Part shown: in pieces, positions 17,709 through 24,845 of the stretch | Position numbering within the stretch: position 1 is the stretch's first letter | How the letters are laid out: each line of letters opens with the position of its first letter | NCBI GenBank assembly: GCA_009993045.1 | Contig: JAACUG010000090.1 | Location: forward strand, 1 to 43,575 | DNA from: Cyanobacteria bacterium CG_2015-22_32_23 | GTDB taxonomy: Bacteria > Cyanobacteriota > Cyanobacteriia > Cyanobacteriales > Cyanobacteriaceae | Direction of reading: 5' to 3' | DNA length: 43,575 nucleotides | Made by a program: the position numbers and the translations under genes | The notes under the pieces: model-generated | The model's input: only the letters and a program-made list of their open reading frames with translations | Databases searched by the model: none | What the model was told of the DNA's origin: nothing

Positions 17709-19397
17709 ATGGCTAAAAACAACTATAAAAAAACTTTATTACTAAGTCTCAGCTCGTTTTCTTTCTCTCCTTTATTCTCAATTTTACCCGTATTTGCTAA
17801 TAATTTTAATACTAAAATACAATCTGAAAATATTACTTTATCTGCAAATATACTAGATAATCAATATTCGTTTAAAAAACCTACATTTATTACTCAGAAT
17901 AATTCTTCAGAAGTTTATATTAAAAGTATTGAAGTTAAAGGAAATAGTATTTTTAATAATGAAATTAATACAATTATTGAACCTTATAAAAATCAAAACA
18001 TTACTAACGAAACTTTAGCAAATATATCAGCTCAAATTACGCAACTTTATCTCAATCAAGGTTATATCACCACTAGAGCTATTGTTGAAAATATTGTGGA
18101 TGATGTTGCTATTATTCAAGTCAATGAAGGACAAATAGAAGCCATTGAAATTGAAGGCGCGTCAAGATTAGAAAATTATGTTCGTCAAAGAATTAGTTTA
18201 GGTACAAAAACCCCTCTTAATTCAGGTAATTTAGAAGATCAATTACGGTTACTAAAAACTGATCCTTTAATCGAAAATATTGAAGCTAGTTTAAAACAAG
18301 GTAACTCCGAAAAACAAAGTATTTTAGTTGTCAAAGTTACCGAAGCAAATCCCTTTTTTGCCACCGTGGGTATTGATAATTATTCCCCTCCTAGTATCGG
18401 CGGTACTCAAATGACTCTAGCCGCAGGTTATGGTAATGTTTTAGGGTTGGGTGACAGTTTTTCTGTATCTTACCAACCTCGTTTAGAAGATTGGGCTGGT
18501 ACTTATAATCTTGATTTAGGTTATACTATTCCTCTTAATGCCATGAATGGTACTTTACAAGCAAGGGTTTCTATTCAAGAAAATACTGTGGTAGAAGGTG
18601 ATTTTCAAGAGTTGGATATTAGTGGTGAAAGTCAATATTATGAGTTAACTTATCGTCAACCTTTAATTCGTACTCCTAGAGAGGAATTTGCTTTATCTTT
18701 GGGCATGAGTTATCGTAATGGTCAAACTTTCACTTTTCAAGGACCGACTCCTTTTGGTATTGGTCCTAATGATGATGGTATTACTCGCACTAATGTTATC
18801 AGTTTTGGTCAAGATTATGTTAAACGTGAAACCTTGGGAGCATGGGCTTTGCGATCGCAATTTCGTCTAGGAGTAGGATTGTTTGATGTGACAACTTCTA
18901 ACCAGGCAAATGATCCTGATGGTTATTTCTTAGCATGGTTAGGACAAATTCAGAGAGTGCAATTATTGAATCCTGATAACTTATTAATTGTACAAGGAGA
19001 TATTCAACTCAGTTTTGATCCTTTATTGCCCTCAGAACAGTTTGTAATCGGTGGTGGACAATCCGTAAGAGGTTATCGACAAAATGTACGAGCAGGAGAT
19101 AACGGTTTTCGTTTTTCCATAGAAGATAGAATTACCATTGTTAGAAATGAAGAAAGACTGCCTGTATTTCAAGTAGCTCCATTTTTCGATATGGGATCAG
19201 TTTGGAATGTACAAGGAAACCCTAATTTTTCCCCAAATCAACGTTTTATAGCGGCTTTAGGCTTAGGATTAATCTGGCAACCTATAGAAAATTTAAACAT
19301 GAGAATCGATTATGCACCACCTTTAATTGATTTAATTGATCGAGGTAATAACATTCAAGATGATGGTTTATATTTCAACGTTAAATATAATTTTTAA
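17709..19397 (+). CDS. TpsB outer-membrane transporter (ShlB/FhaC/HecB family)
   Basis: A 562-residue outer-membrane protein that exports a TpsA partner. A signal peptide covers about residues 1-30. A POTRA domain starts near 68 (YIKSIEVKGNSIFNNEI) and continues with GYITTRAIVE; a second, POTRA-like part contains IEAIEIEGASRLENYV. From about 210 the sequence becomes an amphipathic beta-barrel, with the family motif VIGGGQSVRGYR and a terminal Phe in FNVKYNF, as recognised by the BAM machinery. It follows the CHAT exoprotein gene, its evident substrate. It ends 7 bases from the convergent PIN remnant. Confidence 0.95.
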   Translation: MAKNNYKKTLLLSLSSFSFSPLFSILPVFANNFNTKIQSENITLSANILDNQYSFKKPTFITQNNSSEVYIKSIEVKGNSIFNNEINTIIEPYKNQNITNETLANISAQITQLYLNQGYITTRAIVENIVDDVAIIQVNEGQIEAIEIEGASRLENYVRQRISLGTKTPLNSGNLEDQLRLLKTDPLIENIEASLKQGNSEKQSILVVKVTEANPFFATVGIDNYSPPSIGGTQMTLAAGYGNVLGLGDSFSVSYQPRLEDWAGTYNLDLGYTIPLNAMNGTLQARVSIQENTVVEGDFQELDISGESQYYELTYRQPLIRTPREEFALSLGMSYRNGQTFTFQGPTPFGIGPNDDGITRTNVISFGQDYVKRETLGAWALRSQFRLGVGLFDVTTSNQANDPDGYFLAWLGQIQRVQLLNPDNLLIVQGDIQLSFDPLLPSEQFVIGGGQSVRGYRQNVRAGDNGFRFSIEDRITIVRNEERLPVFQVAPFFDMGSVWNVQGNPNFSPNQRFIAALGLGLIWQPIENLNMRIDYAPPLIDLIDRGNNIQDDGLYFNVKYNF

Positions 19398-19404
19398 ACT
19401 TTCG

Positions 19405-19635
19405 CTATTTAATAAATTTATCTTGTTTTCTAAGGGCTAAAGCCCTTTTTTCTTTGCAGTTTCTTGATAAACTATTGCCAACTTCTAACAAAATTGCATC
19501 CGTTGTAATCAAAGGATAATTTTCAAATTTTTCAGCTAAGGCTAACGCTTTTTGATGATATTGATATTGATCTCGTTTATTAATTAAAGCAATAATAAAC
19601 CAAGTATCAATAAAAATTTTAGTCCTCACTGACAT
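19405..19635 (-). pseudogene. Truncated PIN-domain toxin
   Basis: The start MSVRTKIFIDTWFIIALINK is a PIN-domain ribonuclease opening with the first catalytic Asp, followed by TTDAILLEVGNSL with the next acidic residue. Full proteins of this family run about 130-140 residues; this one stops at 76. The last residues (RALALRKQDKFIK) are coded partly by a palindrome, AAGGGCTAAAGCCCTT, so the 3' half, with the remaining acidic residues, has been replaced. Probably inactive. Its ATG overlaps the end of its broken antitoxin by 17 bases. Confidence 0.75.
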
Positions 19636-19834
19636 CTCTCCCAAAACGAGTAGCAAGTTTAACAGAGAAATCTTCAGGTGCATCAATAGAAATTTTCTGC
19701 AATTTAGCCATCAAACTAGGTTTTTTTTCAACGTTTTCAAGATTACTTAATTCTTCAATTATTCCATAAACTTGGTTAAGTTATTCTGGTGTTAAACTAT
19801 CTAATTTTTCTTGAATTTTTTGTTTTGTCACCAT
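19619..19834 (-). pseudogene. Antitoxin of the PIN module, broken by an in-frame stop
   Basis: Reading from ATG 19834 gives MVTKQKIQEKLDSLTPE, then a TAA (19781-19783), then LNQVYGIIEELSNLENVEKK and on to FGRDVSED and a natural stop. One base change in a likely GAA or CAA codon explains the stop. The reading frame is otherwise intact for 71 residues and resembles the small antitoxins that precede PIN toxins in cyanobacteria. Confidence 0.75.
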
Positions 19835-19869
19835 AACTATTTACCGTTAATAGAGATTCTCTTATCATT

Positions 19870-20079
19870 CTAAACTATTAAAGCTCGATCACGAAGTGGC
19901 GCTGCGCGATCAAGAAACTTATCTTGCCAAGTAGTAATGGGGATAATAATTCTTAAAGCAATAGGATTATAAATATTTGAACTAATAACAACAACAGGGC
20001 GTATTTTCTTGATTTCTTGCCCAATAATGGGATCTAAATTAACCTGCCAAATTTCTCCTTTTTGAGGATTAATCGTCAT
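19870..20079 (-). pseudogene. Truncated MazF/PemK-like toxin
   Basis: Residues 1-58 match the intact toxin at 22584-22937 with a few changes (QKGEIWQVNLDPIIGQEIKK, RPVVVISSN). The remaining residues, RAAPLRDRALIV, come from a palindromic repeat, and about 58 residues of the fold are missing. MazF/PemK toxins are mRNA interferases; this remnant keeps the N-terminal strands but lacks the C-terminal helix and part of the dimer interface. It keeps RPVVV, where the intact copy has LPVVV. Overlaps its antitoxin by 11 bases. Confidence 0.75.
19887..19911. repeat. Imperfect palindrome at the break point of the truncated MazF-like gene
   Basis: The segment begins and ends with GATC and can fold with G-U pairs around CGAAGTGGCGCTGCG. 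It replaces the 3' half of the MazF-like toxin gene exactly where similarity to the intact copy at 22584-22937 ends (19906). GC-rich palindromes of this kind are dispersed in many cyanobacterial genomes. Confidence 0.6.
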
Positions 20080-20332
20080 TTTCGATACCTTCTCCGTCTA
20101 AATGAGAGAAAAGATTAAATTCAGGATCATTATTTACATCTTCGGCAATTTGATTAATTATAGGGCTTAAAATCTTAGCTCTTTCTTCCAGAGAAAGTTT
20201 TAAAAGTTTCTTGAAAGGATAATTTATTTTCTGATTTTGTTCAACATTAGCGATCGCAGTGTTGGTCATAATCATATCCTTGTTATTCTGATTTGTATTT
20301 TATCATAAGCTCGATCTCACCTCATAAACCAA
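19906..20332. repeat. Direct repeat of a toxin-antitoxin cassette, copy A
   Basis: Aligns without gaps to 22764-23190 at an offset of 2858 bases. By eye there are about eight differences over 19906-20202. Similarity drops in the 5' part of the antitoxin gene and then resumes from the start codon through the box at 20314-20332. Same orientation as copy B, so the two enclose the M.HhaI-like methyltransferase, a MazF-like module and HicAB. Confidence 0.85.
20069..20275 (-). CDS. Antitoxin of the truncated MazF-like module
   Basis: A 68-residue protein, MIMTNTAIANVEQ to GIENDD, with an acidic C-terminal half typical of a toxin-binding antitoxin tail. It is a duplicate of the antitoxin at 22927-23133: the C-terminal 46 residues are almost identical, whereas the N-terminal 22 differ strongly. 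The gene is intact although its toxin is not, so it might still neutralise the toxin of the second copy. No named family recognised. Confidence 0.7.
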   Translation of the reverse strand: MIMTNTAIANVEQNQKINYPFKKLLKLSLEERAKILSPIINQIAEDVNNDPEFNLFSHLDGEGIENDD

Positions 20333-20340
20333 AAAGATTC
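20314..20340. repeat. Intergenic box (CACCTCATAAACC type), copy 1
   Basis: Shares CACCTCATAAACC and following A-rich bases with copies at 21463 and 23171. It sits 39 bases upstream of the antitoxin start and 35 bases beyond the 3' end of the methyltransferase gene. Confidence 0.7.
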
Positions 20341-20374
20341 GAGCGCAACTAGCTTCGTAGGGGTTGAATAGTAT

Positions 20375-21415
20375 TTAACACTTAAGCGTGGAGAAGGCTA
20401 AATTATGACTAAAGTGATTACTATAAGAGATCGTATTAAATAAACTGTTTACCTCGAAAACATTTTGAATGATTGATTTTAAGACATTAACCACAATGCT
20501 ATTACCAAACTGTTTATAAGCAATATTCTTACTATTATTAATAATAAAATCATCGGGAAAGCCCGTAATTCTGGCACATTCTCTTGGTGCTAATTTTCTA
20601 ATTTTACCATTAATTAAATAAATCCCAGTTTTTGCTCCTACTCCTCCTCCATAAGCTGATAAAGTTATAGCATGACCCCATTGATGATAAATTCTTTCAC
20701 CTTGCCCACCTTTATTAATAGTACCAATCCTAATAGGTTTTTGGGGATAATGTCCAAAAATATTAGGAATCAAATCAATATCTTCTTTGAATTTAATATC
20801 ATGTCTATTAATAATAAATTCTTTAGTTTCTGAGTCATCCAAACAAAAATCAATTAATTTTGTAGGCTTTCCATTGCACTCAGGAAAAGTAAAATTTTTA
20901 ACCCGTAAATCTTTTCTAAAACCTAAAATATAAATTCTTTCTCGCTTTTGTGGAACACCAAAATTAGAAGCATTTAATACCTTATAAAAAACATCATAAC
21001 CAATATTATTTAAGGTTTTAATTATAACTTTTAAAGTCTTTCCATTATCATGAGTAGCAAAATTTTTGACATTTTCTAAAATTAATAATCTTGGCTGATG
21101 ATAATTAGCAATTCTAGCTACATCAAAAAATAGAGTACCTCTGGTATCGTTAAATCCTAATTGTTTTCCTGAAATACTAAATGCTTGACAAGGAAAACCA
21201 GCACATAAAATATCGTGAGGAGGAATATCATTTTCGTTAATTTTAGTTATGTCTCCTTCAGGCAAAAAACCATAATTTTTTAAGTAAATTTCCTGACAGT
21301 ATTTATCCCATTCGGAAGCAAAAACACATTTTGCACCATAATAATTTAATGCTTGATGAAAACTCCCAATTCCAGCAAATAAATCGATAAAAGTTTGTCC
21401 TTTTAGTAAATTCAT
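20375..21415 (-). CDS. DNA (cytosine-5) methyltransferase, M.HhaI-like
   Basis: A 346-residue C5-cytosine methyltransferase with the motifs in order: FIDLFAGIGS (I), GFPCQAFS with the catalytic Cys (IV), LENVKNF (VI), QKRERIYILGF (VIII), RECARITGFP (IX) and QFGNSIVV (X). From memory of M.HhaI, it also matches that enzyme across the target-recognition region (GGQGERIY, AITLSAYGGG, AKTG), so GCGC is the likely target. No endonuclease gene is adjacent; neighbours are toxin-antitoxin genes. It is probably an orphan methylase that may have lost its endonuclease. The C-terminal tail after motif X is longer than in M.HhaI by about 20 residues. Confidence 0.93.
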   Translation of the reverse strand: MNLLKGQTFIDLFAGIGSFHQALNYYGAKCVFASEWDKYCQEIYLKNYGFLPEGDITKINENDIPPHDILCAGFPCQAFSISGKQLGFNDTRGTLFFDVARIANYHQPRLLILENVKNFATHDNGKTLKVIIKTLNNIGYDVFYKVLNASNFGVPQKRERIYILGFRKDLRVKNFTFPECNGKPTKLIDFCLDDSETKEFIINRHDIKFKEDIDLIPNIFGHYPQKPIRIGTINKGGQGERIYHQWGHAITLSAYGGGVGAKTGIYLINGKIRKLAPRECARITGFPDDFIINNSKNIAYKQFGNSIVVNVLKSIIQNVFEVNSLFNTISYSNHFSHNLAFSTLKC

Positions 21416-21462
21416 TATTCAAACAATTGTAAGGAATCGATCATAAATTATTGTAAAATTTT

Positions 21463-21497
21463 GATCGCACCTCATAAACCGAAAAGATGTGATCGAT
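21463..21497. repeat. Intergenic box (CACCTCATAAACC type), copy 2
   Basis: Longest copy, with GATCGCACCTC at one end and GATGTGATCGAT at the other, giving imperfect inverted ends. It fills most of the 89-base gap between the M.HhaI-like gene and the upstream MazF-like gene. Confidence 0.7.
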
Positions 21498-21504
21498 ATA
21501 CACT

Positions 21505-21846
21505 TTATAAATTAAGAGATTTCTTCAAAGCTAAATTAACTTTTTCCATCAAATCAGAGGATAAAATACCTAACTTTTTTTGAAAAATAAACTTACTAAG
21601 AGTTGCTATTTTATCACCCCTAATTAAAGACATTTTTTTCAATCCTGTTTGTTTAAACTCTCGATCATTTTCAGAAATTAAAACCCAAGTTTCTCGTAAG
21701 TTTTCATCTGGTATTATTGAGAATATTCCTAAAATAATTACTTCTTCTTTATGATTAGCCATAACTAAAGCAGGACGAAGTTTTGTTGCACTTAAATAAC
21801 TAAAAGGAAAAGAAACTAACCAGATTTTTCTAATTTTCGGTATCAT
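21505..21846 (-). CDS. PemK/MazF-family toxin
   Basis: A 113-residue protein from MIPKIRKIWLVSFPF. The pattern of an initial strand, then TKLRPALVMAN and later MSLIRGDKIATL, is typical of PemK/MazF mRNA interferases. The frame is open to 21885, but the start at 21846 places the N-terminus as in relatives and gives a 17-base overlap with the antitoxin gene, a common arrangement. It looks complete. Confidence 0.75.
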   Translation of the reverse strand: MIPKIRKIWLVSFPFSYLSATKLRPALVMANHKEEVIILGIFSIIPDENLRETWVLISENDREFKQTGLKKMSLIRGDKIATLSKFIFQKKLGILSSDLMEKVNLALKKSLNL

Positions 21847-22015
21847 TACTATAAATATCCTCCTCTGGATCATTCCATTCTTCAAATCCTGTTTCAGCTA
21901 ATTTCATAAAATCTTTTGTTGATATTGTCTCATTAATTTCTTTAATTAATTGATTAATTTCTTCTGGAGGAAGTTGAAAAATCATTTCTTTAATTTCTGC
22001 TAATTTTGTTGTCAT
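21830..22015 (-). CDS. Antitoxin partner of the PemK/MazF toxin
   Basis: A 61-residue acidic protein (MTTKLAEIKEMIFQLPPEEI to SNDTEN) directly upstream of, and overlapping, the toxin gene. The N-terminal half, with the LPPEEINQLIKEI stretch, is typical of cyanobacterial antitoxins. The Asp/Glu-rich tail is the likely toxin-binding part. Assigned from size, composition and position. Confidence 0.7.
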   Translation of the reverse strand: MTTKLAEIKEMIFQLPPEEINQLIKEINETISTKDFMKLAETGFEEWNDPEEDIYSNDTEN

Positions 22016-22064
22016 ATTTAAACCCTCATTAATGTAACTTTATTTATTATAATTGATGCTAAAG

Positions 22065-22283
22065 TTATAAACTTAATGCTTTAACTTGAGAAATTGCTAA
22101 TTTTTCATCAGGTAATTTATTCCCTTTTTTCCGTGCAGTTTCTAACCATAAATCTTTAATAATTATCAATTCTTCTAACGTTTCTTGTAATGTTTCTCCT
22201 TGGGCAAGACATCCTTTTAAACAAGGTATTTCTGCCACAAATCCGCCTTCTTCACAAGGATAAATAACCATTGGATAATTCAT
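22065..22283 (-). CDS. hicB: HicB-family antitoxin
   Basis: A 72-residue HicB-like protein: YPMVIYPCEEGGFVAEIPCL is the family opening (a degenerate RNase H-like fold), followed by the conserved Cys-Leu-x-GET-x-x-E-x-L helix. It has no added DNA-binding domain, as in short HicB proteins. It begins 2 bases after the HicA stop, so hicA and hicB form one unit in the usual toxin-first order. Confidence 0.88.
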   Translation of the reverse strand: MNYPMVIYPCEEGGFVAEIPCLKGCLAQGETLQETLEELIIIKDLWLETARKKGNKLPDEKLAISQVKALSL

Positions 22284-22285
22284 TT

Positions 22286-22513
22286 TTATTCTCTCTCAAT
22301 TAATTCTATTACTCTTTTAACATATATTGATTTTACTCGGTTACGATGAACAGGGATCACAAAAACAATATCACCTTTCTCAAAAATATGATGACTTCCT
22401 GTAATTCGATCGAGAATAAATCCTTCTAATTCTAACAGTTTACTAATATCGCTAAAAGTGATGTTATTCGGGCTATTTTTAAGTTTATCAATTAGTTTTT
22501 CTTTTTTCCCCAT
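22286..22513 (-). CDS. hicA: HicA-family mRNA interferase toxin
   Basis: A 75-residue HicA protein, a double-stranded-RNA-binding-like fold that cleaves mRNA. The family core is visible: LEGFILDRITGSHHIFEKGD, with the catalytic His in GSHH, then VIPVHRNRVKSIYVKRVIEL. Length is normal and I see no lesion. It is neutralised by the HicB protein coded just downstream. Confidence 0.9.
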   Translation of the reverse strand: MGKKEKLIDKLKNSPNNITFSDISKLLELEGFILDRITGSHHIFEKGDIVFVIPVHRNRVKSIYVKRVIELIERE

Positions 22514-22583
22514 TCTTTCTTAAAAAATATTTTAGTGTTGTATCTGTTTAAAATAAATCAAAAGCGATCGAATCGTTGTAAAT

Positions 22584-22937
22584 TTAGAAATAATCAACAC
22601 TAATCATAAGTGAATCCAATATATCACTCATAATTTCAGGAGAAATAAAGCCAATTTTTTTGATAAATCTTTGGGTTGATATACTTCTAATTTGTAAAAC
22701 ATTTCCCGCAGAATCTTGAACTAATCCATTATTTTTATCTTGACTTATTTTTACCATAAAAGGGCGATCAAGAAACTTATCTTGCCAAGTAGTAATGGGG
22801 ATAATAATTCTTAAAGCAATAGGATTATAAATATTTGAACTAATAACAACAACAGGGAGTATCTTCTTGATTTCTTGCCCAATAGTCGGATCTAAATTAA
22901 CCTGCCAAATCTCTCCTTTTTGAGGATTAATCGTCAT
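22584..22937 (-). CDS. MazF/PemK-like toxin (intact copy)
   Basis: A 117-residue mRNA-interferase-like protein. MTINPQKGEIWQVNLDPTIG is the MazF opening, followed by PVVVISSN and IIIPITTW, and later QIRSISTQRF with the Arg-Ser-Ile-Ser-Thr element at the active site region. This is the complete version of the fragment at 19870-20079. It overlaps its antitoxin gene by 11 bases. One change, R to L before PVVVIS, might matter for activity. Confidence 0.85.
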   Translation of the reverse strand: MTINPQKGEIWQVNLDPTIGQEIKKILPVVVISSNIYNPIALRIIIPITTWQDKFLDRPFMVKISQDKNNGLVQDSAGNVLQIRSISTQRFIKKIGFISPEIMSDILDSLMISVDYF

Positions 22938-23190
22938 TTTCGATACCTTCTCCGTCTAAATGAGAGAAAAGATAAAATTCAGGATCATTATTTATATCTT
23001 CGGCAATTTGATTAATTATAGGGCTTAAAATCTTAGCTCTTTCTTCAAGAGAAAGTTTTACTAATTCTTTAATAGAATAAGTTTTTTTATTATTTTGATT
23101 CTTATCAACGATCGCAGTATTGATCATAATCACATCCTTGTTATTATGATTTATATTTTATCATAAGCTCGATCGCACCTCCTAAACCGA
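22764..23190. repeat. Direct repeat of a toxin-antitoxin cassette, copy B
   Basis: Partner of 19906-20332, same orientation, offset 2858 bases, no gaps. This copy has the intact toxin. Confidence 0.85.
22927..23133 (-). CDS. Antitoxin of the intact MazF-like module
   Basis: A 68-residue acidic protein, MIMINTAIVDKNQ to GIENDD. Its last 46 residues are nearly identical to the antitoxin at 20069-20275 while the first 22 differ. If the N-terminal part holds the DNA-binding element, the two copies could have different operator preference while binding the same toxin; that is inference. Confidence 0.75.
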   Translation of the reverse strand: MIMINTAIVDKNQNNKKTYSIKELVKLSLEERAKILSPIINQIAEDINNDPEFYLFSHLDGEGIENDD

Positions 23191-23195
23191 AAAAA
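23171..23195. repeat. Intergenic box (CACCTCATAAACC type), copy 3
   Basis: Reads GATCGCACCTCCTAAACCG followed by A's. It lies upstream of the second antitoxin gene and touches the end of the frameshifted antitoxin at 23198. Part of the copy B duplication. Confidence 0.7.
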
Positions 23196-23197
23196 AA

Positions 23198-23399
23198 TTA
23201 TGATAAATTAAGCATTTTTTTGACTTCATTTAGAGGAATTGAAGGACTATTTTTTTCTTCTTTTTTTAGCTTTTCTTAAATCTTGCAAATCGTCTAAATC
23301 TTCTAATAATTCTTTAATTTTGACAAATTCTTCATAAGGTAAAACAGAAAATTCTTTATTACCATTTTTAGTTATAAATTCTGGATGTAATTTGATCAT
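23198..23399 (-). pseudogene. Frameshifted Phd/RelB-type antitoxin remnant
   Basis: From ATG 23399 the frame reads MIKLHPEFITKNGNKEFSVL and PYEEFVKIKELLEDLDDLQD, then runs into lysines and stops at 23247. Moving one base in the seven-A run (23250-23256) restores NSPSIPLNEVKKMLNLS and a natural stop at 23198. The N-terminal KEFSVLPYEEFVKI and the C-terminal SIPLNEVKK are typical of Phd/YefM-like antitoxins. No cognate toxin gene is adjacent, so this is an orphan, decayed module, unless the run slips during expression. Confidence 0.65.
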
Positions 23400-23522
23400 T
23401 GCTTAACTTTATTTTATCTTATACGATTATGATTTTATAGAACATTATAGTAAAATTTAACATATAATTTGAAAAACTGAGATATAATTATCCTTAGTGT
23501 AAAATTTATTGAGTAAAAATCT

Positions 23523-24845
23523 ATGGTACAAGAAATTAAATTTATTGATTTATTTGCAGGTTTAGGAGGAATGAGAATTGGATTAGAACAAGCCTGTAAA
23601 AATCTAAATATTAATAGTAAATGCGTCTTAACTTCTGAAATTAAATCTTATGCCCTTGATACTTATAATAAATATTTTAAAGAGCAAGAAATAACAAAAA
23701 ATATTACTAACATTAAAAGTGAAAATATACCTAACTTTGATATTTTATTAGCTGGTTTTCCTTGTCAACCTTTCAGCAATGCTGGTACAAGACAAGGATT
23801 TTTAGATACTAGAGGAACATTATTTTTTGAGATAGAAAGAATCTTAAAAGATAAACAACCCTTTGCTTTTTTGTTAGAAAATGTTGAAGGTTTAGTTAAA
23901 CATGATCAAGGTAAAACACTAAATACTATTTTATATAAATTAGATAATTTAGGATATAAAGTGACGTGGCAAGTGATCAATAGTGTTAATTTTAGTATTC
24001 CTCAAAATAGAAAAAGAATTTATATAGTTGGAACTAAAAATAATTGTATATCATTAGATTTTAAGCAACACAAACAACGTCAATTAATAGATATTTTAGA
24101 AACTGGACAACCAACTTTTAATACTAAGTTTATTAATCTGTTATTAAATCATTTTTCTCTTGAAGAACTATATGGAAAATCGATCAAAGATAAAAGAGGA
24201 GGAGATGATAATATTCATAGTTGGGATATAGAATTAAAGGAAAAAGTTTCTACTAAACAAAAAGAATTATTAAATTTATTATTAAAACAAAGAAGAAGAA
24301 AAATATGGTCAGAAAAAAAAGGCATAACGTGGATGGATGGCATACCATTAACTATTGAAGAAATTGGCTCTTTTTATCCTGATGAAAATTTAAAATGTAT
24401 GTTAGATGATTTAGTTGATAAGAAATACCTAAAATATGAACACCCAAAAGACTTAATAGAAGTTATTAATAAAAATGGTCAAATAGTCAAGAAAAGAGAA
24501 TATCGTACAGACTTAGAGAAAGGCTACAATATAGTTGTAGGAAAGTTGAGCTTTGAATTGAATAAAATATTAAACCCTTTAGATTTTGCTCCTACTTTAG
24601 TCGCTACTGATATGCAGAAATTAGGTGTTATCGATGGTAATGGTATTAGAAATTTAACTATTAGAGAAGGTTTAAGATTATTTGGATTTCCTGAAAATTA
24701 TGATATAGATTTACCAATTAATAAAGCCTATGATTTATTAGGAAATACTGTAGTTATTCCAGTAATAAGTGAAATTTGTCAAAGAATATTAATGCAAAAA
24801 TTAGAGTGTGAATCCCGTGAAAATTATAACCTTTGCTTTGTATAA
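23523..24845 (+). CDS. DNA (cytosine-5) methyltransferase of a type II R-M system
   Basis: A 440-residue enzyme with FIDLFAGLGGMRIGL (I), GFPCQPFSNAG with the catalytic Cys (IV), LENVEGL (VI), QNRKRIYIVG (VIII), REGLRLFGFP (IX) and LGNTVVIPV (X). A large variable region between VIII and IX contains KKGITWMDGIPLT and a later TLVATDMQKLGV. Length and this region recall the BanI/HgiCI/NlaIV methylase group, which acts on GG-x-x-CC type sites; I hold that only loosely. It is convergent with the restriction gene and overlaps it by 22 bases. Confidence 0.92.
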   Translation: MVQEIKFIDLFAGLGGMRIGLEQACKNLNINSKCVLTSEIKSYALDTYNKYFKEQEITKNITNIKSENIPNFDILLAGFPCQPFSNAGTRQGFLDTRGTLFFEIERILKDKQPFAFLLENVEGLVKHDQGKTLNTILYKLDNLGYKVTWQVINSVNFSIPQNRKRIYIVGTKNNCISLDFKQHKQRQLIDILETGQPTFNTKFINLLLNHFSLEELYGKSIKDKRGGDDNIHSWDIELKEKVSTKQKELLNLLLKQRRRKIWSEKKGITWMDGIPLTIEEIGSFYPDENLKCMLDDLVDKKYLKYEHPKDLIEVINKNGQIVKKREYRTDLEKGYNIVVGKLSFELNKILNPLDFAPTLVATDMQKLGVIDGNGIRNLTIREGLRLFGFPENYDIDLPINKAYDLLGNTVVIPVISEICQRILMQKLECESRENYNLCFV

